Positions 6,256 to 7,814 of a stretch of 7,814 nt of DNA are shown here, piece by piece; position 1 is the first letter of the stretch, and each line of letters starts with the position of its first letter. Location of the stretch: contig JANXTD010000245.1 of the NCBI GenBank assembly GCA_025352585.1, forward strand, positions 1-7,814, in the 5' to 3' direction. Both the position numbers and the translations under genes were made by a program. Below the pieces are notes generated by a model. It was not told the origin of the DNA, made no database searches, and saw nothing but the letters and a program-made list of their open reading frames with translations. The DNA is from Fimbriiglobus sp. Lineage in GTDB: Bacteria; Planctomycetota; Planctomycetia; Gemmatales; Gemmataceae.

Positions 6256-6596
6256 TCATCGCCAGGCGCAATGCGTGCTCGAACTTCCAGGCCAGCGCCG
6301 CCCGGTCCGACCGCCCCGGCTCCCGCGGCGCGAGGCCGTCGCTGACCCGGTGCTCCGTGCCGCCATCACCGGCGGCGATCCGGAACGCCTTGACCAGGCC
6401 GAACCCCTCCAGGTGGACCACCGTCCCCGATGCCTCGATGTCGCAGTCCGAGATCGCCCGGTTGCCGACCCGATCCGGGGGCGCCGGGGCGGTGCGGCTG
6501 CGCGAAGGCGGCGTGCGTGGCCGACACCGCCTTCGGCGAGGCGATGAGGTGTTGGCTGGAGTCTTCGGCGCTGGCGCTGACGCGGGGCGGGTTCAT
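6256..6596 (-). pseudogene. Decayed, internally deleted transposase remnant (IS4/IS701-like)
   Basis: The minus strand begins with ATG at 6596 and reads MNPPRVSASAED, then HLIASPKAVSATHAA. This closely resembles the N-terminus of IS4/IS701-like transposases I associate with Planctomycetes (NPPRVSAEDYIQFL.ASPK..SATEAA). After about 40 residues the likeness stops. From about 6475 another frame reads GTVVHLEGFGLVKAFRI, then DGGTEHRVSDGL and AALAWKFEH. This fits the C-terminal part of the same family (VHL.G.GLVKVFRI..DGDTEYW.T..L ... AW.IE.YHR). A full-length protein would have a few hundred residues between these pieces, including the catalytic acidic residues; here they abut. The gene therefore carries an internal deletion plus a frame change and cannot be functional. 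The family match is from memory of conserved patterns and was not searched. Confidence 0.6.
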
Positions 6597-6644
6597 GCCC
6601 CCGATACTACTGGCACGACCCCCGAGCGTGAGTCCCGTGCCATA

Positions 6645-6697
6645 CGAACTGCGCAAGTCCGATGGTCTTCTCCGCGACCCTGCGGCTCCGCAGTTCG
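6645..6697 (-). terminator. Nested inverted repeats downstream of trxA, possible transcript end
   Basis: Two overlapping structures share one arm. CGAACTGCG (6645-6653) pairs perfectly with CGCAGTTCG (6689-6697), and CTGCGG (6680-6685) pairs with CCGCAG (6688-6693). Only one can form at a time. They begin about 25 nt after the trxA stop on the minus strand. No U-run follows, so an intrinsic terminator is doubtful; the structure might protect the 3' end or belong to the adjacent mobile-element remnant. Confidence 0.3.
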
Positions 6698-6719
6698 ATT
6701 ACTTTTCCGTGACCCGACG

Positions 6720-7052
6720 TTACGCCAGGTGCTTGTTGATTTCGCGGGCGAGGTCGGCGTCCGATAGGGTGCCGACGTGCAGGAAGACCGGCTCCTCGCT
6801 GCCCTTGAAGATCATGATGCGCGGGATCGTCGAGACGTCGTACTTCACCGCCAGGTCGGGGTTCTCGTCGACGTTGATCTTGCCGACGGCGACCTTGCCG
6901 GCGAACTGCTCGGCGATGCGCTCGATGACCGGCGTGAGTTGGCGGCACGGCCCGCACCACGGTGCCCAGAAGTCGGCGACGACGACGGGACTGCCCGAAA
7001 CGGTCGCCGAGAAGTTATCGACCGTGAGTTCCAACACGTTCTTGCCAGCCAT
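6720..7052 (-). CDS. trxA: Thioredoxin
   Basis: Thioredoxin is the small cytoplasmic dithiol protein that reduces disulfides in enzymes such as ribonucleotide reductase, peroxiredoxins and methionine sulfoxide reductase, and is itself recycled by thioredoxin reductase. The 110-residue product has the usual length. It shows the active site WCGPC (Cys33, Cys36) inside FWAPWCGPCRQLTPV, the buried Asp27, the INVDENPDLA segment, and the cis-proline loop STIPRIMIF (Pro77). The frame is open further upstream, but the ATG at 7052 is the right start. It gives the normal N-terminus (MAGKNVLELTVDNF) and has AAGGA seven bases before it. There is no signal peptide. A peroxiredoxin-like gene lies upstream on the same strand, 140 nt away. 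trxA has its own promoter-like box, so it may be transcribed alone as well as by read-through. Confidence 0.95.
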   Translation of the reverse strand: MAGKNVLELTVDNFSATVSGSPVVVADFWAPWCGPCRQLTPVIERIAEQFAGKVAVGKINVDENPDLAVKYDVSTIPRIMIFKGSEEPVFLHVGTLSDADLAREINKHLA

Positions 7053-7094
7053 GACCGATTCCTTGAAGTGGGGGTAAGCGTCCCGGACGGCGGT

Positions 7095-7123
7095 ATTATA
7101 CCGACCGCGGCCGTCGGCAAGCC
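7095..7123 (-). promoter_or_regulatory. trxA promoter with a consensus TATAAT box
   Basis: On the minus strand TATAAT lies at 7095-7100, 42 bp before the trxA ATG, which predicts a 5' leader of roughly 35 nt. The box stands out in GC-rich DNA and sits within a small palindrome (CGGTAT-A-ATACCG, 7091-7103). The -35 side is poor: GGCTTG at 17-bp spacing (7118-7123) or TTGCCG at 14 bp. Housekeeping sigma-factor recognition is likely but not proven. Confidence 0.5.
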
Positions 7124-7192
7124 AGGATTGCGCCGCGACTTGGGACACCCGAGGGTACCGGATCGAGGTCGTCCTCTTTCGACGCCCCTCGC

Positions 7193-7768
7193 TCACTTAG
7201 CGGCCACAGCCTTCAACACGTCGGCCGACGAGGAGCGGTCGCCGTGAGTCTTGCTGACCTTGGCGAAGGCGACGCTCCGCTTGGCGTCGATCACGAAGGT
7301 GGCGGGGTAAGCGGTCTCGTTCTTGGCGTCCCACCGCAGGCCGTAGGCGTTCGTGAAGGCGTAGCCGGGGTCGAGCACGACGGCGTAGTGCTTGGGGTAG
7401 TCCTTGCCCTTGACGAAGTCCGCCGCGAACTTGGCCAGATTGTCGGCCGGGCCGGGGTAGACGAAGACGACGTGCGCCCCCGCCGCCTTGAACTCGTCGG
7501 CCTTGGCGAGGAATTCGCCGAACTGCCGGGTGCAGAGTGGGCACTGGTAGCCGGGGTAGCCGCGCAACACGACGAGGACGACCGGCCCCTTCGCGGTCAG
7601 CGCTGAGAGCTTGACCGTGTCACCCTTCTCGCCGCCGAGGGCCGGCAACTCGAAGTCCTTGGCCTCGTCGCCGACCTTCGGCGTGGCCACCTCGGCTGCG
7701 CCCGCGGAGCCGCCGCTCCACAGCAGGCCCACGGCGATCAGTCCGACCTTCAACGTGACGAATCGCAT
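7193..7768 (-). CDS. Exported peroxiredoxin-like (AhpC/TSA-type) protein with CxxC active site
   Basis: This is probably a thiol peroxidase or oxidoreductase acting outside the cytoplasm. The 191-residue product begins with a signal peptide: MRFVTLK, a hydrophobic core VGLIAVGLLW, then SGGSAGAA with likely cleavage near residue 24-25. The mature part opens with the usual redoxin start (VGDEAKDFELPALGG). Then comes RGYPGYQCPLCTRQFGEF, with Cys76 and Cys79. In the PxxxTxxC signature of classical peroxiredoxins, Cys79 fits the peroxidatic position and Cys76 replaces Thr, giving P72-x3-C-x2-C. The segments YPATFVIDAKR and DRSSSADVLKAV match late strands and the final helix of the fold. I chose the ATG at 7768 over 7774 because AGGAGG directly touches the latter but sits six bases before the former. 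The gene precedes trxA, but the two products should occupy different compartments. A thioredoxin-like thiol-disulfide exchange role is the main alternative. Confidence 0.85.
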   Translation of the reverse strand: MRFVTLKVGLIAVGLLWSGGSAGAAEVATPKVGDEAKDFELPALGGEKGDTVKLSALTAKGPVVLVVLRGYPGYQCPLCTRQFGEFLAKADEFKAAGAHVVFVYPGPADNLAKFAADFVKGKDYPKHYAVVLDPGYAFTNAYGLRWDAKNETAYPATFVIDAKRSVAFAKVSKTHGDRSSSADVLKAVAAK

Positions 7769-7774
7769 CGGCAT

Positions 7775-7780
7775 CCTCCT
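7775..7780 (-). promoter_or_regulatory. Ribosome binding site that sets the peroxiredoxin start
   Basis: The minus strand reads AGGAGG here, a full Shine-Dalgarno sequence. It directly abuts the ATG at 7774, leaving no spacer, but is six bases from the ATG at 7768. Initiation at 7768 is therefore favoured and the product is two residues shorter than the longest frame. Confidence 0.7.
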
Positions 7781-7798
7781 AGCAGGGTGTTGAAAAAG
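7780..7798. mobile_element. Possible insertion-sequence terminal repeat at the window edge
   Basis: TAGCAGGGTGTTGAAAAAG resembles the terminal inverted repeat of several transposase families; motifs of the form CAGxxTGTTGAAAAAG recur at IS ends in many bacteria. It lies immediately before the peroxiredoxin ribosome binding site, where the window stops, so its partner end and any transposase cannot be seen. The call is from pattern memory only. Chance or ordinary leader DNA is possible. Confidence 0.3.
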
Positions 7799-7814
7799 GC
7801 GGGTGGCAATCGCG

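Noticed and set aside
5877..6767. 296-codon plus-strand frame across the transposase remnant and the end of trxA
   Set aside because: No recognisable domain, low-complexity Arg/Pro/Ser composition, and it runs into the trxA coding sequence on the opposite strand.
7053..7196. N-terminal extension of thioredoxin by 48 residues
   Set aside because: The extension includes the promoter-like TATAAT and the AAGGA site, and it gives a non-homologous N-terminus. The start at 7052 gives a standard 110-residue thioredoxin.

Overview
The window looks like chromosomal DNA from a high-GC planctomycete, most likely of the Gemmataceae type. This rests on four things seen together: a DUF1559 pseudopilin-like protein paired with a small carboxypeptidase-regulatory-like lipoprotein, a large beta-strand-repeat surface protein with a PEP-CTERM tail, strong GC bias, and a decayed transposase of a kind I associate with that group. 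The taxonomic call is an inference from gene families, not from a marker gene.

Left part, plus strand: the last codons of an unidentified gene (1-42), then a glutamine synthetase type I gene (86-1498, TTG start). It keeps almost every family motif, including the adenylylation tyrosine. However, two of the six glutamates/histidines that bind the catalytic metals read as serine, which is the most striking observation in the window. Next comes a long exported, cysteine-free, Gly/Ala/Thr-rich beta-strand-repeat protein with a PEP-CTERM anchor (1635-4070).

Middle, minus strand: converging on that gene, with a hairpin between the two stops, is a two-gene unit. A DUF1559 pseudopilin-like protein (4622-5665, GTG start set by a GGAGG site) is followed 26 nt later by a lipoprotein (4125-4595). 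Upstream of the unit is an AT-richer leader with a perfect 8-bp inverted repeat. All three products should be exported, so 1635-5665 reads as a cell-surface block.

The stretch 5745-6255 has no gene I can support but is rich in inverted repeats, one with a 14-bp stem. It adjoins a minus-strand transposase remnant (about 6256-6596), in which an N-terminal piece is fused out of frame to a C-terminal piece with the catalytic centre missing. This looks like a mobile-element scar.

Right part, minus strand: an exported peroxiredoxin-like protein with a CxxC active site (7193-7768) is followed after 140 nt by cytoplasmic thioredoxin (6720-7052), which has its own TATAAT box. Together they form a thiol-redox pair. 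The right edge carries a sequence resembling an insertion-sequence end, just upstream of the peroxiredoxin ribosome binding site. I see no tRNA, rRNA or CRISPR array.
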